DNA of 34,158 nt from Spirochaetaceae bacterium (lineage in GTDB: Bacteria; Spirochaetota; Spirochaetia; SZUA-6; Bin103), in the NCBI GenBank assembly GCA_028820215.1, contig JAPPKD010000109.1:1-34158 (forward strand), in the 5' to 3' direction. The notes under the pieces are model-generated. The model did not search any database. It saw nothing but the letters and a program-made list of their open reading frames with translations, and was not told the origin of the DNA. This document shows positions 1 to 9,900 of this stretch, in pieces. The first letter of the stretch is position 1; each line of letters begins with the position of its first letter. Both the position numbers and the translations under genes were made by a program.

Positions 1-192
1 AATCGGCGGACGCGCCTACTTTTTCTCCTCTCCTACACGAATAAGCCGGGCTGATAGCAATTGGGGGTGGAGGGCGTACGGAAGGGGAGGAGTGGTCTGC
101 ACGGTGGGGGCGTTCGGGGCGGCATGCGCGGTTCCGGGACTGCGGAAGTAGGGGCGGCACACTTCGATCCGATGAGACCGCAGGAGTGATCG
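1..192. other. Left-edge non-coding stretch
   Basis: I see no credible gene here; the minus-strand reading frames that cross it look like GC-driven shadows. The only recognisable element is the AGGAG at 182-186, six bases before the aminotransferase ATG at 193. No convincing promoter hexamers or terminator stem were found by eye. Confidence 0.5.
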
Positions 193-1593
193 ATGACTGA
201 GTACTCGTGGCAGCCGGTGCAGGTTCGGCCGGTGCAGACTAGGTACCGGCGCATCCGTACGCCGCTCCCGGTGCCGGAATCGCTGCCGGTGCTCGAACGG
301 CTCCGCGAAGCCGAGCCGCGCGCGATGGCCGGCCAGCCGCCGATCGTCTGGGACCGGGCCGACGGCTTCCAGGTGTCGGACCGCTGGGGAAACACCTGGA
401 TCGACTGGTCGTCGGGGGTGCTCATCACCAACGCGGGCCACGGGCGGAGCGAGATCCGCGAGGCCGTGGCGGACGCCGTGGCGCGGCCGCTGCTGTCAGC
501 CTACGTGTTCCCGCACGAGCGGCGGGCCGCACTCGCGGCGCGTCTGCAGGCGCTCGCGCCCGACCCCGACAGCTACAAGGTGTTCGTGGTGACCACGGGC
601 AGCGAAGCGAACGAGGCAGCTATCAAGTTAGGCAAGACTTGGGGGTTGCGCATGCACGGGCCGGCCAAGCGGGTGGTGGTCTCCTTCCGCAACGCCTTCC
701 ACGGTCGCACGATGGGCGCGCAGCTCGCCGGCGGCATGGCCGCCCAGCACGAGTGGCTGGCGGGGGAGGGGTCCACCTTCGTGCGCGTGCCGTTTCCGGA
801 CGGGTTCAAGAACCGGGACACCTCGTTCGACTCCTTCCTGGCGGCGCTCGCGGAGGCCGGCGTGACGCCGGACCAAGTCGCCGCCGTCATCACCGAGTCC
901 TACCAGGGGGTCGGGCCCGACTTCCTGCCGGGTGACTATGCGCAGGCGCTCTGCGCCTGGGCGGCAGAGCACGACGTTGTCACCATCTTCGACGAGGTGC
1001 AGTCCGGTTTCGGTCGGACCGGGCGGATGTTCGGCTACGAGCACTACGGCGTGAGCCCCGATCTGATCACGTGCGGCAAAGGCATCACCTCCAGTCTGCC
1101 GCTGGCGGCCGTGATCGGGCGGCGCGACATCATGGACCTGTACCCGCCGGGGTCGATGACCTCCACGCACTCCGGCTATCCGGTCGGCGTGGCGGCGGCG
1201 CTGGCGAACCTCGACCTCATCGAGCGCGAGGGGCTGGTCGAGCGGGCGGCGGTGCTCGGCCGCATCCTGATGGCGGAGCTGGCCCTCATCGTCGAACCGT
1301 ACGCGTCGACCTTGGCCTGCCTGCACGGCCGCGGGTTGGTCGCCGGCATCCAGGTGATGAGGCCCGGGACGCGCGAGCCCGACGCGGCGACTGCGGCGGC
1401 GGTCACGCAGGCATGCTACCGCAAGGGCCTCCTGCTGTTCGCGCCGGTGGGAGTGGCAGGCGAGTGCGTAAAGATCGCCCCCCCGCTGGTGATTACCGAG
1501 GAGGCGCTGCGGGAGTCGCTTGCGGTGTTTCGCGAGGCGTGCGCAGAGGTGCTGGACGGCCCCGATCCCGCTCCAGGTACGCCAGGGCGATAA
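193..1593 (+). CDS. Class III (omega) pyridoxal-phosphate aminotransferase
   Basis: The 466-residue product is a fold-type I, class III PLP aminotransferase, the family of acetylornithine, 4-aminobutyrate and other omega-amino transaminases. Visible landmarks are the cofactor-binding TTGSEANEAAIK, the aspartate of FDEVQSGFGRTG (D267), which should contact the PLP pyridine nitrogen, and the Schiff-base lysine in ITCGKGI (K296). The THSG motif follows. The N-terminus carries about 45 residues before the core, and the length is near family norm. The ATG at 193 is preceded by AGGAG with a 6-base gap. The 3' end overlaps the convergent MFS gene by about 100 bases. The substrate cannot be told from sequence; an adjacent VOC/MFS pair gives no clear pathway. 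Confidence 0.9.
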   Translation: MTEYSWQPVQVRPVQTRYRRIRTPLPVPESLPVLERLREAEPRAMAGQPPIVWDRADGFQVSDRWGNTWIDWSSGVLITNAGHGRSEIREAVADAVARPLLSAYVFPHERRAALAARLQALAPDPDSYKVFVVTTGSEANEAAIKLGKTWGLRMHGPAKRVVVSFRNAFHGRTMGAQLAGGMAAQHEWLAGEGSTFVRVPFPDGFKNRDTSFDSFLAALAEAGVTPDQVAAVITESYQGVGPDFLPGDYAQALCAWAAEHDVVTIFDEVQSGFGRTGRMFGYEHYGVSPDLITCGKGITSSLPLAAVIGRRDIMDLYPPGSMTSTHSGYPVGVAAALANLDLIEREGLVERAAVLGRILMAELALIVEPYASTLACLHGRGLVAGIQVMRPGTREPDAATAAAVTQACYRKGLLLFAPVGVAGECVKIAPPLVITEEALRESLAVFREACAEVLDGPDPAPGTPGR

Positions 1594-2788
1594 CGGCCAG
1601 CGTGCCGACCACGAGGGCCAGCACCGTCCACTGCAGCGCGGCGTCGAGTGAGAACGCGTCCGCCAGCAGCCCCGTGACCGACGCACCGATGCCGGCCGGC
1701 AACCCGCCCAACCCGATCACCAGTCCGGCGGCGACGCCGGTCGCATGCGGCCGGCGCTCCTGCGCCATGACGATGGCCACCGGCAGCGTGGCTCCGAGGG
1801 CGGCGCCGAGCACGGCCACCGCCGCCAACTGCACCGACGGCAACCCGTGGATGAAGGTCAGGTGCGCGGGGATGGTCAGGAGCGCTGCGCCCAGGAGCGT
1901 ACGGGTCCGGCCGATGCGGTCGGACAGCCGGCCCCCCGACAGGCTGCCCGCCCCGACGGAGCCCATGAACAGCACCAGCGGCCAGGCCGTGGAGCCCAGC
2001 GACTCGGCGGTCCAGGTGGGCAGGAAGCTGGTGATCGACAGTTGGAACCAGCTCCGCGACATCGCGAACACCACGATCAGGGCCAGCGGCAGGACGGGAT
2101 AGACCCGACGCTCCGTGCGTGGCCGCGCCGGCGACGGAGATGACGCGGAGCCCGGCAGGGCGCCGTCCGTGTCCGCGTCGCCGCCGGACGCGAGCGCCCG
2201 GGGCGCGAGCAGCCGCCACACCAGCAGCGCCGACCCGAGCCCGACCACCACCGCGGCGCCGGTGCCGGGCAGGCCGAACAGGCCGAGCGCCACGGCCATC
2301 AGGGCCGGGCTCAGCGCCGATCCCAGGTTGCCGCCCACGGAGAACAGCGACATGGCGGCCCCGCGCCGCTGCCGTCCGGAGGGTTCGGCCGCAATGCGCG
2401 CCACGCTCATCGCACCGGCGGGATGGAACGCGCCGCCGCCGAAGCCGCCCAGCCCGGCACACACCAGCGCCAGCCAGTACGAACCGGTCAGACCGATGAG
2501 CCCCATGAACAGCCCCGACCACGCCAGGCTGATGATGATGATCCGCTGCGGACCCCAGCGCTGCGCCAACGCGCCCAGCCACGGCTGCGGCAGGGTGCCG
2601 CAGAAAGAATGCACCAGCGCGATCAGCCCCACCTGTGTGAACGAGAGCCCCATCAGGGGGATCAGCAACGGGTAGGTGACCGGCAGGAAGTTGTTGGTGA
2701 TCTCCAGCAGCAGGTGTCCGACCGCGCCCAGCGCGGTCGGCCGGCGGCTCGCGGTCACCCGCGCGGCAGGTGGGCTCGCTTCGCTCAC
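1493..2788 (-). CDS. MFS transporter, fosmidomycin-resistance (Fsr)-like
   Basis: The protein is a twelve-helix-type major facilitator of about 431 residues. It has alternating hydrophobic segments, an early ALAQRWGPQR cytoplasmic loop, a long hydrophilic central loop (SGGDADTDG onwards), and a second-half loop GGRLSDRIGRTRT typical of the MFS A-motif. The overall pattern (LLLEITNNFLP, FHPAGAMS) resembles Fsr-type exporters, so drug or metabolite efflux is likely but the substrate is unknown. I chose the GTG at 2788 because it overlaps the stop of the upstream VOC gene in a GTGA. An ATG at 2836 is possible but lies inside that gene. The last 27 or so residues follow the final helix and are encoded antisense to the aminotransferase 3' end. 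Confidence 0.85.
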   Translation of the reverse strand: MSEASPPAARVTASRRPTALGAVGHLLLEITNNFLPVTYPLLIPLMGLSFTQVGLIALVHSFCGTLPQPWLGALAQRWGPQRIIIISLAWSGLFMGLIGLTGSYWLALVCAGLGGFGGGAFHPAGAMSVARIAAEPSGRQRRGAAMSLFSVGGNLGSALSPALMAVALGLFGLPGTGAAVVVGLGSALLVWRLLAPRALASGGDADTDGALPGSASSPSPARPRTERRVYPVLPLALIVVFAMSRSWFQLSITSFLPTWTAESLGSTAWPLVLFMGSVGAGSLSGGRLSDRIGRTRTLLGAALLTIPAHLTFIHGLPSVQLAAVAVLGAALGATLPVAIVMAQERRPHATGVAAGLVIGLGGLPAGIGASVTGLLADAFSLDAALQWTVLALVVGTLAVIALAYLERDRGRPAPLRTPRETPQATPAAPPR

Positions 2789-3174
2789 TCGAGGAGCGGC
2801 TCGCTTCTCTCCACAAGCTGCAGGGCGATGCCCCACGGGTCGCGCAGGAAGATCAGCGTGTCGCCGCCGCCGGTGGCGCGCGGCTCGCCGTGCAACTGCG
2901 CGCCGGCCGTGGCGAGTTGCCCGGCCTGCTCGACCGCGTTCGGAGCGGTGAACGCCAGGTGCAACACCATCGGGTCCTGTGCGGCGTAGTCGGGCATGGG
3001 AGCGTCTTCGAAGCGGTACAGCTCCAGGACGGTTTCGCCGTCGCTGTCAGCCAGGAAGGTCGTGTACGTGGGCGCCCCGGTCTGGCGCACGACCTGCATG
3101 CCCAGGTTGGCGACGTACCAGTCGGCGATCGCCGCGGGATCGGGTACGTTCAGCGCGATGTGTTCGATCTTCAT
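2785..3174 (-). CDS. VOC-family (glyoxalase/bleomycin-resistance-like) protein
   Basis: This is a 129-residue single-module vicinal oxygen chelate protein. It opens with KIEHIALNVPD, carries VLELYRF and MVLHLAF mid-sequence, and ends with FLRDPWGIALQLVE. H5, the glutamate of VLELY, the histidine of LHLAF and the glutamate of QLVE are the likely metal ligands, and the one-module size implies a dimer. The family includes glyoxalase I, dioxygenases and drug-binding proteins; which one applies here cannot be decided. It is the first gene of a two-gene - strand unit with the MFS transporter (GTGA overlap), so a detoxification or resistance pair is plausible. GGAA stands about nine bases before the ATG. 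Confidence 0.88.
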   Translation of the reverse strand: MKIEHIALNVPDPAAIADWYVANLGMQVVRQTGAPTYTTFLADSDGETVLELYRFEDAPMPDYAAQDPMVLHLAFTAPNAVEQAGQLATAGAQLHGEPRATGGGDTLIFLRDPWGIALQLVERSEPLLE

Positions 3175-3216
3175 CGGTTCAGCATTCCTCTCCGACCTAT
3201 TCTATTATGACGAGTG
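3175..3216. promoter_or_regulatory. AT-rich divergent promoter candidate between VOC and defence operon
   Basis: The 40-odd bases between the two divergent genes contain the AT-rich run TATTCTATTATGA at 3198-3210 in otherwise GC-rich DNA. TATTAT (3203-3208) could act as a -10 box rightward and TAGAAT (3204-3199) leftward. No good -35 box is seen for either. A rightward start about seven bases downstream of TATTAT would fall on the ATPase start codon, which would mean a leaderless mRNA. This rests on visual motif matching only. Confidence 0.35.
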
Positions 3217-5913
3217 ATGCTGCACCTGACACTGAGACACGAGTTTCGAGGACGCCGGCTCAAAGGGACGGCGATCGAACTGACCAACGCAAGCAACACG
3301 GGCGCCACCCAGATCGCGGCGGCGGATTTCCTGCAGATCACCTATCCGTCGGCGGACGCCCTTACCGCGATCAAGGCAGTCGGCGCCGGGCACGGGCGGC
3401 CCCTGGTCCTCATCGGCGAGCGCGGCCAAGGCAAGTCGCACTTGATGGCGATGCTCTATCATGCCCTCACCGCGCCGGAGGCCGCGCGGAGTTGGCTCAC
3501 GACCTGGGCAGATCGGCTCGGCAACACGAAGCTCGCCGAGTTGCCGCTGCACGGCGGGATGCATGTTATCAGTGAGAGCCTGCACCGTCAGAGTTACCGC
3601 TTCCTGTGGGATCTGCTGTTCGAGCGGCATCCGCACGGGCCGGAAGTGCGCGGCATGTGGAAGGGGCGTGGCGACAAGAAGACCGACGTGCCGAGCTACG
3701 ACCTGCTGCTGGAGCTGTTCAGGCACACGCCGACGGCGCTGGTGCTGGATGAGTTCCAGACTTGGTACGACGGCCTGACCAACACCAGACAGTATCCATG
3801 GCGTACGTGGGCGTTCAACTTCGTTCAACTGCTCTCCGAGATCGCCAAGGAACACCCCAAGCTGCTCGTGCTGGTGGTGTCGGTGCGCAACGGCGACACC
3901 GACGCCTTTCAGCAGATCCAGCGGGTCGGGCCGATACTGGTGGACTTCAAGGGTCCGACGGCCAGGCAGGACCGGCAGAAGCTGCTGCTCCATCGCCTGT
4001 TCGAGAACCGCATGCAGGTGGCGAACGCGCAGATCGAGGAGGAGAACGGCGTCCATGTCTCCGAGTACCTGCGGTTGGCACAGGCATCACCGGCGGAGCA
4101 CGACCAGATTCGGCGGGAGTTCGTCCAGTGCTGGCCCTACGCCCCACATCTCATGCGACTCCTCGAGGACCAGGTTCTGGTCGCCACCCAGGCGCAGGAG
4201 ACGCGAGATCTAATACGCATCCTCGCCGACCTGTTCAAGCACCATGGCGACCGCCCGGTGATTACAGCCGCCGACTTCCGGCTCGACGACGAACGCAGCG
4301 GCATCGCGGCGCTGCTCGACTCTGTGTCGAATCAGCACCACGCCAGCCTGCGCGAAAAGGCGCAACGGAACCTGTCGGCAGTTCTGGAGGCCGTTCGCAA
4401 TCCAGCCGACGTGCCGCACCTCGCGGAAATCGTTGGCGCACTCTGGCTGCGTTCCCTTGCGGTCGGCAACTTGGCCGGCGCGGAGCCCGCGGCGCTGCAG
4501 ATCGACATTACCCGCGGCGCGCCAATTGACGACAACGCCTTCCAGGTCGAACTGGCGACGATCGTGGAGAACAGCTTCAACATTCACCAGGCCGACACCC
4601 GCCTGGTATTCCGAGAGGATGAGAACCCGCAGGCGAAACTGATCGCCAGCGCACGCAACGACAAGCTGTTCGAGGACCGCGCCGACATCGCGCAACTGGC
4701 CAGGGAGGTGCGCTACGTGATCGGTGGCCAGGAAGCAGTCTCCCAGGCATTCCGGGTCGTGGTGCTGCCTGAGCAGTGGTCCACGGCGCCGTGGGAATCG
4801 GTCGCGGACGGCGACAAGCCATCCAACTGGGATGAACGGCTGCCGCTGCTGGTGCTTCCCGCCAGTCCCGACGAGCTGGGGCCGACGCTCGGGCCGTGGC
4901 TCCGAGACCACCAGCAAGCGCGCAGGAACGCCGTCCGCTTCCTGCTGCCCAGGGCGGGGAGCACCAACTTGTTTCGCGACCGCGACCTGCTGATCCTCGC
5001 ACGCGCCGTGGTACTGGCCGACCGCTGGCGAACGCAAGCTCCCGAGTATCGGCGGCTGCAGGTCAAGTACGAAAGAGAACTGCGGGACATTCTTGGCAGC
5101 CGATTCGACCGTTTCGCCATCCTGGATACGTGGGACTACCGGGAGCCGGTCCGGTGTACGTTCCACATCGAGTCGCACAAGGCGCAGGGCGCGAAGATTC
5201 CGGAAGCGGTGGACGAGCACATCCGCACCAATCTGTTCATCCCGGAGGATTTCGGGGCGCTGGTGCGCGCTGCGGCGGACAAGGGCGAATCCGTCGGGAA
5301 GTTGCTGAGCGAGATGCAGGAGCCGCGCCCGGCGCGTGAGAGCTGTATCCCCTGGTTGGGTGAGACACCGATGAAGGAGCGGATCATCCGCCTCTGTGCG
5401 CGCGGAGAGGTCGCGATCAACGTGCGCGACATGGAACACCTCCAGGCTGACGCCGACGAGACCGAGGAAGCCGCCTGGATACGGATGCGCAGCAAGCTGG
5501 GCACAGGGAAGCATCTCGACGAGACCTATGTGCTGCGGCCCCAGGCGGCGCCGCACACGGCCGGACCGGCGCCGCCTCACCCCCCAGGTGACATCTTCGA
5601 GCGTTCGGCCGGATATGGGGAGCAGCCAGCAGGAAGTAATGACGAGAGCGATGGGCAAACGTCGCCTGCGCCTTCGGACGACCCGGGCAGCATCTTCGGC
5701 GGCGCGCCCGATCTCGTACCGCACGCCTCCGGGGCCACGTCGGCGCTGAATCTCCTTGGGAAGGTCGAGTCGTGGGGGATCGGGCCTGGGACGCAAGTCC
5801 AGGCCTTGTCCCTGACGGTCGCGTCCATGACGGGGGCGCAACTCGAGAAGCTACTCAGGACGTTGCCTGACGGGATCACCTACGAGCTGAGCCTCCGCAA
5901 GGAGAAGAAGTGA
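3214..5913 (+). CDS. DUF499 P-loop ATPase, BrxC/PglY-like (defence operon gene 1)
   Basis: This large cytosolic AAA-type ATPase (899 aa) belongs to the DUF499 group that includes BrxC/PglY of BREX and the ATPase of Hma-type loci. The N-terminus runs through DFLQITYPSADAL into a Walker A GERGQGKSH (residues 68-76). The Walker B LVLDEFQTW has D179/E180. The middle is a long helical region, and residues about 770-840 form a Pro/Gly/Ser-rich linker before a small C-terminal domain. In BREX this ATPase is essential and thought to work with PglZ and the methylase. The start is GTG 3214 or ATG 3217. No Shine-Dalgarno is visible, and the next in-frame Met lies beyond Walker A, so the start must be near here. 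It overlaps the PglZ gene by 4 bases. Confidence 0.88.
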   Translation: MMLHLTLRHEFRGRRLKGTAIELTNASNTGATQIAAADFLQITYPSADALTAIKAVGAGHGRPLVLIGERGQGKSHLMAMLYHALTAPEAARSWLTTWADRLGNTKLAELPLHGGMHVISESLHRQSYRFLWDLLFERHPHGPEVRGMWKGRGDKKTDVPSYDLLLELFRHTPTALVLDEFQTWYDGLTNTRQYPWRTWAFNFVQLLSEIAKEHPKLLVLVVSVRNGDTDAFQQIQRVGPILVDFKGPTARQDRQKLLLHRLFENRMQVANAQIEEENGVHVSEYLRLAQASPAEHDQIRREFVQCWPYAPHLMRLLEDQVLVATQAQETRDLIRILADLFKHHGDRPVITAADFRLDDERSGIAALLDSVSNQHHASLREKAQRNLSAVLEAVRNPADVPHLAEIVGALWLRSLAVGNLAGAEPAALQIDITRGAPIDDNAFQVELATIVENSFNIHQADTRLVFREDENPQAKLIASARNDKLFEDRADIAQLAREVRYVIGGQEAVSQAFRVVVLPEQWSTAPWESVADGDKPSNWDERLPLLVLPASPDELGPTLGPWLRDHQQARRNAVRFLLPRAGSTNLFRDRDLLILARAVVLADRWRTQAPEYRRLQVKYERELRDILGSRFDRFAILDTWDYREPVRCTFHIESHKAQGAKIPEAVDEHIRTNLFIPEDFGALVRAAADKGESVGKLLSEMQEPRPARESCIPWLGETPMKERIIRLCARGEVAINVRDMEHLQADADETEEAAWIRMRSKLGTGKHLDETYVLRPQAAPHTAGPAPPHPPGDIFERSAGYGEQPAGSNDESDGQTSPAPSDDPGSIFGGAPDLVPHASGATSALNLLGKVESWGIGPGTQVQALSLTVASMTGAQLEKLLRTLPDGITYELSLRKEKK

Positions 5914-6917
5914 CGACGCTGGCGCTCGAGCTGGTAAGGAAGATCCAGGCGGCCGAGCCACGAGTGGCGTGGCGGGAGTTATTCACGTTCGCTTGGCAGA
6001 CGTGTTCCGATGCGGTGTCCGGCGTCGGCGTTGCAGGTGAGATGTCGCGCCGTGACCGCGCCGTAGCGCCGGCGGATCTTTTTCTCGCCACGGCGGGGTG
6101 GGACCTCTGGTCGACCTACTACGACGACGTTCCGCTGACTTCTGACCGGCTGGCTGTGTGGTGGCGAGCGACCCCGCCGGGCCGCGCGGTGCTGATTCTC
6201 GATGCCCTGTCGATTCGTGAAGCGCCGTGGTTGGTACGCGGGGCCGCCGAACGTGGCTACTCCGTGAACTGCTCCGAGGTGACCGGCGCCGAACTGCCCG
6301 CGGATACGAACTCCTTCGCTCAGGCGATGGGCTTCGCTCAACGTTCGGCTCTCGAAAACGACGGCGCCGGTGGCGAGCACCGACTGCCCGGAGCACGGAC
6401 CGACAGCGTCGATCTTCCCTGGCGGGAGTGCGTCGATCTGCTCGACGCAGCGCCGGACTGGGTGCTGTGGCATCACTGGCCCGATCACCGGATCCACGAC
6501 CTGAGCGCACCCGGGCGCGGCCTGTCGAAGCTCGCCAAGGAAGTGGCGACCCAGCTTGCAGACGATCACTTCTGGGCGCTGATAGACCGCCTTACGACGG
6601 GCCGGCGACTCGTCATCACCGGAGATCACGGCTATGCCGCCACCGGACTGTTCCCCGACGCCGCCGACAACGAGCAGACGCGCTATCTGAAGGAGCGCTT
6701 CAAGAGCGGCCGGTCCGCGCATGGTACGTTCTCTCCGGGAAACTGGGTGCCACCGCTCGACCTCGCACTGGAGACGCCCCATGGTCCGCATGCGTTCGTG
6801 CTTGGGCGGCGCAAGTGGAAGAGTCCGGGAGGGTACCCGACGCTCGCCCACGGTGGACTGTCGCTGCTCGAAGTAGTGGTGCCGTTCATCGAACTGTCGA
6901 GTCCTTCCGGAAGCTGA
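5910..6917 (+). CDS. pglZ: Short PglZ-domain protein (alkaline-phosphatase superfamily; defence operon gene 2)
   Basis: The 335-residue product carries the PglZ signature of the alkaline phosphatase superfamily. It shows LILDALSIREAPWL with D98 as metal ligand and the adjacent Ser/Thr region as candidate nucleophile, then LPADTNSFAQAMGF, ITGDHGYA with D239 and H240, and a terminal LAHGGLSLLEVVVPFIEL with H314. PglZ is the hallmark component shared by all BREX systems. As I recall, BREX PglZ proteins are usually about twice this length, so this is a core-only version. The start GTG 5910 overlaps the upstream stop (GTGA) and has a strong AAGGAG at 5899-5904. The stop is one base before the GTG of the next gene. 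The domain call is motif-based; the enzymatic role is unknown. Confidence 0.82.
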   Translation: MTTLALELVRKIQAAEPRVAWRELFTFAWQTCSDAVSGVGVAGEMSRRDRAVAPADLFLATAGWDLWSTYYDDVPLTSDRLAVWWRATPPGRAVLILDALSIREAPWLVRGAAERGYSVNCSEVTGAELPADTNSFAQAMGFAQRSALENDGAGGEHRLPGARTDSVDLPWRECVDLLDAAPDWVLWHHWPDHRIHDLSAPGRGLSKLAKEVATQLADDHFWALIDRLTTGRRLVITGDHGYAATGLFPDAADNEQTRYLKERFKSGRSAHGTFSPGNWVPPLDLALETPHGPHAFVLGRRKWKSPGGYPTLAHGGLSLLEVVVPFIELSSPSGS

Positions 6918-6918
6918 G

Positions 6919-9900
6919 GTGCCCGTGAGAAACGGAAAGAGAAAGGCCGATTGGATCGCCGAGGAGATCGCGCAGGCGGTCAGCGCGGGTAGGAAGATCG
7001 CCCTTGAGACGGTGGATTTCTCGGATCCGGAGCGGCCGAAGACCTGTCTGGAGGTAGACTTTCCGATCTTACCGGTCAATGAGCTTGCGAAAGTCGAATC
7101 GTCGTCAGGGGCGGGCCGAAAGCCCATCTATGCAATGGGTAAATGGTGGGCGCGAAGATCATCGAGCGTCTTTCGTGCACTGCTCCTTGCTGCTGCAGCA
7201 AAGGCACCGCGCGATCCCGCTGCCGCAGCGAAATTAGTCTGGGATACCTACTACGGCAACCACCAAGCCGGCGGCGCGTTCTCCCAACTCAAAGTTGCCG
7301 ACATCTTTATGGGCGGCGGCACGACCGTGGTCGAAGGTACCCGGCTCGGCATGGAAGTGTACGGGACTGACCTCAATCCGGTGGCTTGGCTCGTGGTCAA
7401 GAACGAACTCTCCGACGTGAATCGCACAGAGGTCGAAGCGCTGCTGACCGACATCGAGAGCGAAGTACGCCCGCAGATAACGCCCTTTCTTACCTGCGAT
7501 TGCCCGCGCGGACACCGCGGAAAGTGGCGGCGCAGATCCACAGGCGAAGTGATGCACGACGGATTCGATGCGTTGGCGCTCGCGCCGGAAGAACGAGCCG
7601 ATTTTAGCTATGATGGCCCCGAGATCATCTACATGTTCTGGGCCAAGCATGGCCCCTGTCAGGTCACGGGATGCAGTCATCGAACGCCGCTCATGACGAG
7701 CCCCGTCATGGCGGTGAAAACGCTCACGGTGAACGTGTGGGAACATCGCTGCCTGCGCTGCAGGCGAGCGTTCGATGTCGAAGAGCACGACGCCCGCATG
7801 GCGCCCGCCGTTCCTCTGATCGTGGCCGAGTCAGAGGCTCCATACGCAGTGCTCCAACCCGACTTTTCCGTTCGGTGTCCCCACTGCTCTCAGTGCGAGA
7901 GAGTGTTCGCTCCGGCCGGCACGAGCCGAAGAAAGAAGATTCCACTGTCGCTGTTGATTCACCCGCAGTGGTTGGCTGGAGAACCGGCTCGAGCGGACGA
8001 TGGCACGCCGTACGGGGGATCGGTTTCCGACGACGCCGAGTCGACGATCCAGTGGAGCCGGGCGCGCGGCGCGGCCACGCGATTGCTTGAGGTGCGCGGC
8101 GCGTTGCCCAACGAAGTGGTATGCCCGGAGACGGGCAGGACGCTGAAAACCGGTAAAGCAGGCGGCACTGTTCCTCGAAAGTCCACGTTCGCATGTGGCG
8201 CATGCGGCACGGTCCAGGACGTTCTGGCTGCAATCAAGGCGTCGGGGAAGTCCGGGCCGGTCGCCGCGTATGCCCTGCAGGGATATTGTCCGACGTGCGC
8301 AGCTGAGAAACGCCCGTACAGAGGGCGGTTTTTTGTCGCCGCGGACGACACGGATCGGTTTGAAAGCGCAATCCGAGAGTGGAATTCGCGAAAGGAAGAA
8401 GATCTTGCTTCTTTCTGGCCGCGGCAGGGAATACCCTACGGCTTTATGACGGGCGTCGCCAACGGAGACATACGTCGAGGGCATGGCTTCACGCACTGGT
8501 GGACCATGTTCAACGCGCGTCAGCTTCTTGTGCATTCTCAGCTGCTCAGAAGTGCAGTTACCATTGGTGCACGTTCATATCAGTGGCAGACGCGAGAGTT
8601 CGTCCTCGGTATTCTCCACCGGTATCTCCAGCACCAGAATATGTTCTGCTTCTGGGACGAAGGCCAGGACTGTCTCGCGCCTAGTCTCAGCAACGCGAAC
8701 TATCACCCAAAGTCGACGCTCGTTGAAAACTCGATTTGGTCAGTACTCGGTCGCGGGAATCTCTATTCCTCCATCGAGAAGGCTCTTTCCGCTTTGGATT
8801 GGAAACACAAGCCATGGGACCTAGTGGACAACAGTCGCGTGCGTCAGATCAACCCAAGAATCGCCACAGAACTCAAAGGAAAGACATCGAAACTGTCGTC
8901 GTATGAGGCTCCTACGACAACAGCGACGCTTGATTGTCGTTCGGCGACTGAGTTGTCATCGATCGAGACAGGTTCCTACGATCTCGTCGTTACCGATCCG
9001 CCGTTCGGAGGGCTCCTGCACTACTCCGAACTCGCTGACTTCTTCTACGTCTGGCTCCGGCTCGCTCTAAAGGATCGCTACCCCGATTTCTTCTCGGCCG
9101 AACACACTCCCAAGGCACTGGAGGTGGTAGCCAACCGCGCGCGCCATCCCGAGGCCCCGGATGCCTTCTACCAGCGTCTTCTGACCTCCTGCTGGCGCGA
9201 GGCCGACCGTATTCTCAAGCCCGGCGGGCTCCTCACGTTTACCTTCCACCACAGTGAAGACGCGCCTTGGGTGGCTGTCTTGGAGAGCCTGTTCGACGCC
9301 GGCTTCTATCTAGAGGCGACCTACCCAATACGTAGCGACGAGACGAAGGGCTCAGGGGAGTTCGGTTCGAAGAAGATCGAGTACGACATCATCCACGTGT
9401 GCCGCAAACGCCGCGAGGCGCCGACTCCGGTGAGCTGGGCCAGGATGCGCCGGCAGGTGATCGCCGACGTCCGGCACCTGCAGTCGCTGCTCGAACATCA
9501 TCGCCGCGAGGGACTCCCGGCTGCCGATATGCAGGTCATCCGGCGCGGCAAGGCACTGGAGTATTTCAGCCGCCACTACGGCACGGTGTACGTCGATGCG
9601 GGCAAGCCGATATCGGTCCAGGAAGCCCTTGTAGGGATCAATCAACTTCTCGATGAGGAGCTAACCGGAGTGGCCGATCCTCCCCCTCCCAACGCGGAAC
9701 CGTTCACCCGCCAGTTCCTGCGTCTGTTCGACGGGGTGGACGCCCTGCCGCGTGACCAAATTCAGAAGTACCTACGCGGCACGGGCAGCTCACCGGCGGA
9801 CTTCGAGCGCCGCGGCTGGTGCCGCCATGAAAAGAAGGTCTATTACATGGTGCCGCCACTAGAGATCGCTCGTGCATGGATTGGCAAACATCGTAAGGGG

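Noticed and set aside
628..1686. Long - strand open frame of about 350 codons antisense to the aminotransferase
   Set aside because: Arg/His/Pro-rich low-complexity translation with no domain, fully antisense to a well-supported enzyme gene; a GC-driven shadow.
3207..3575. ATG at 3207 in another frame just before the ATPase
   Set aside because: The frame becomes Arg-rich and overlaps the DUF499 N-terminus, which is clearly in the other frame.
4210..5841. Long - strand open frame of about 540 codons antisense to the DUF499 ATPase
   Set aside because: No motifs, biased composition, and the opposite strand encodes a clear ATPase.
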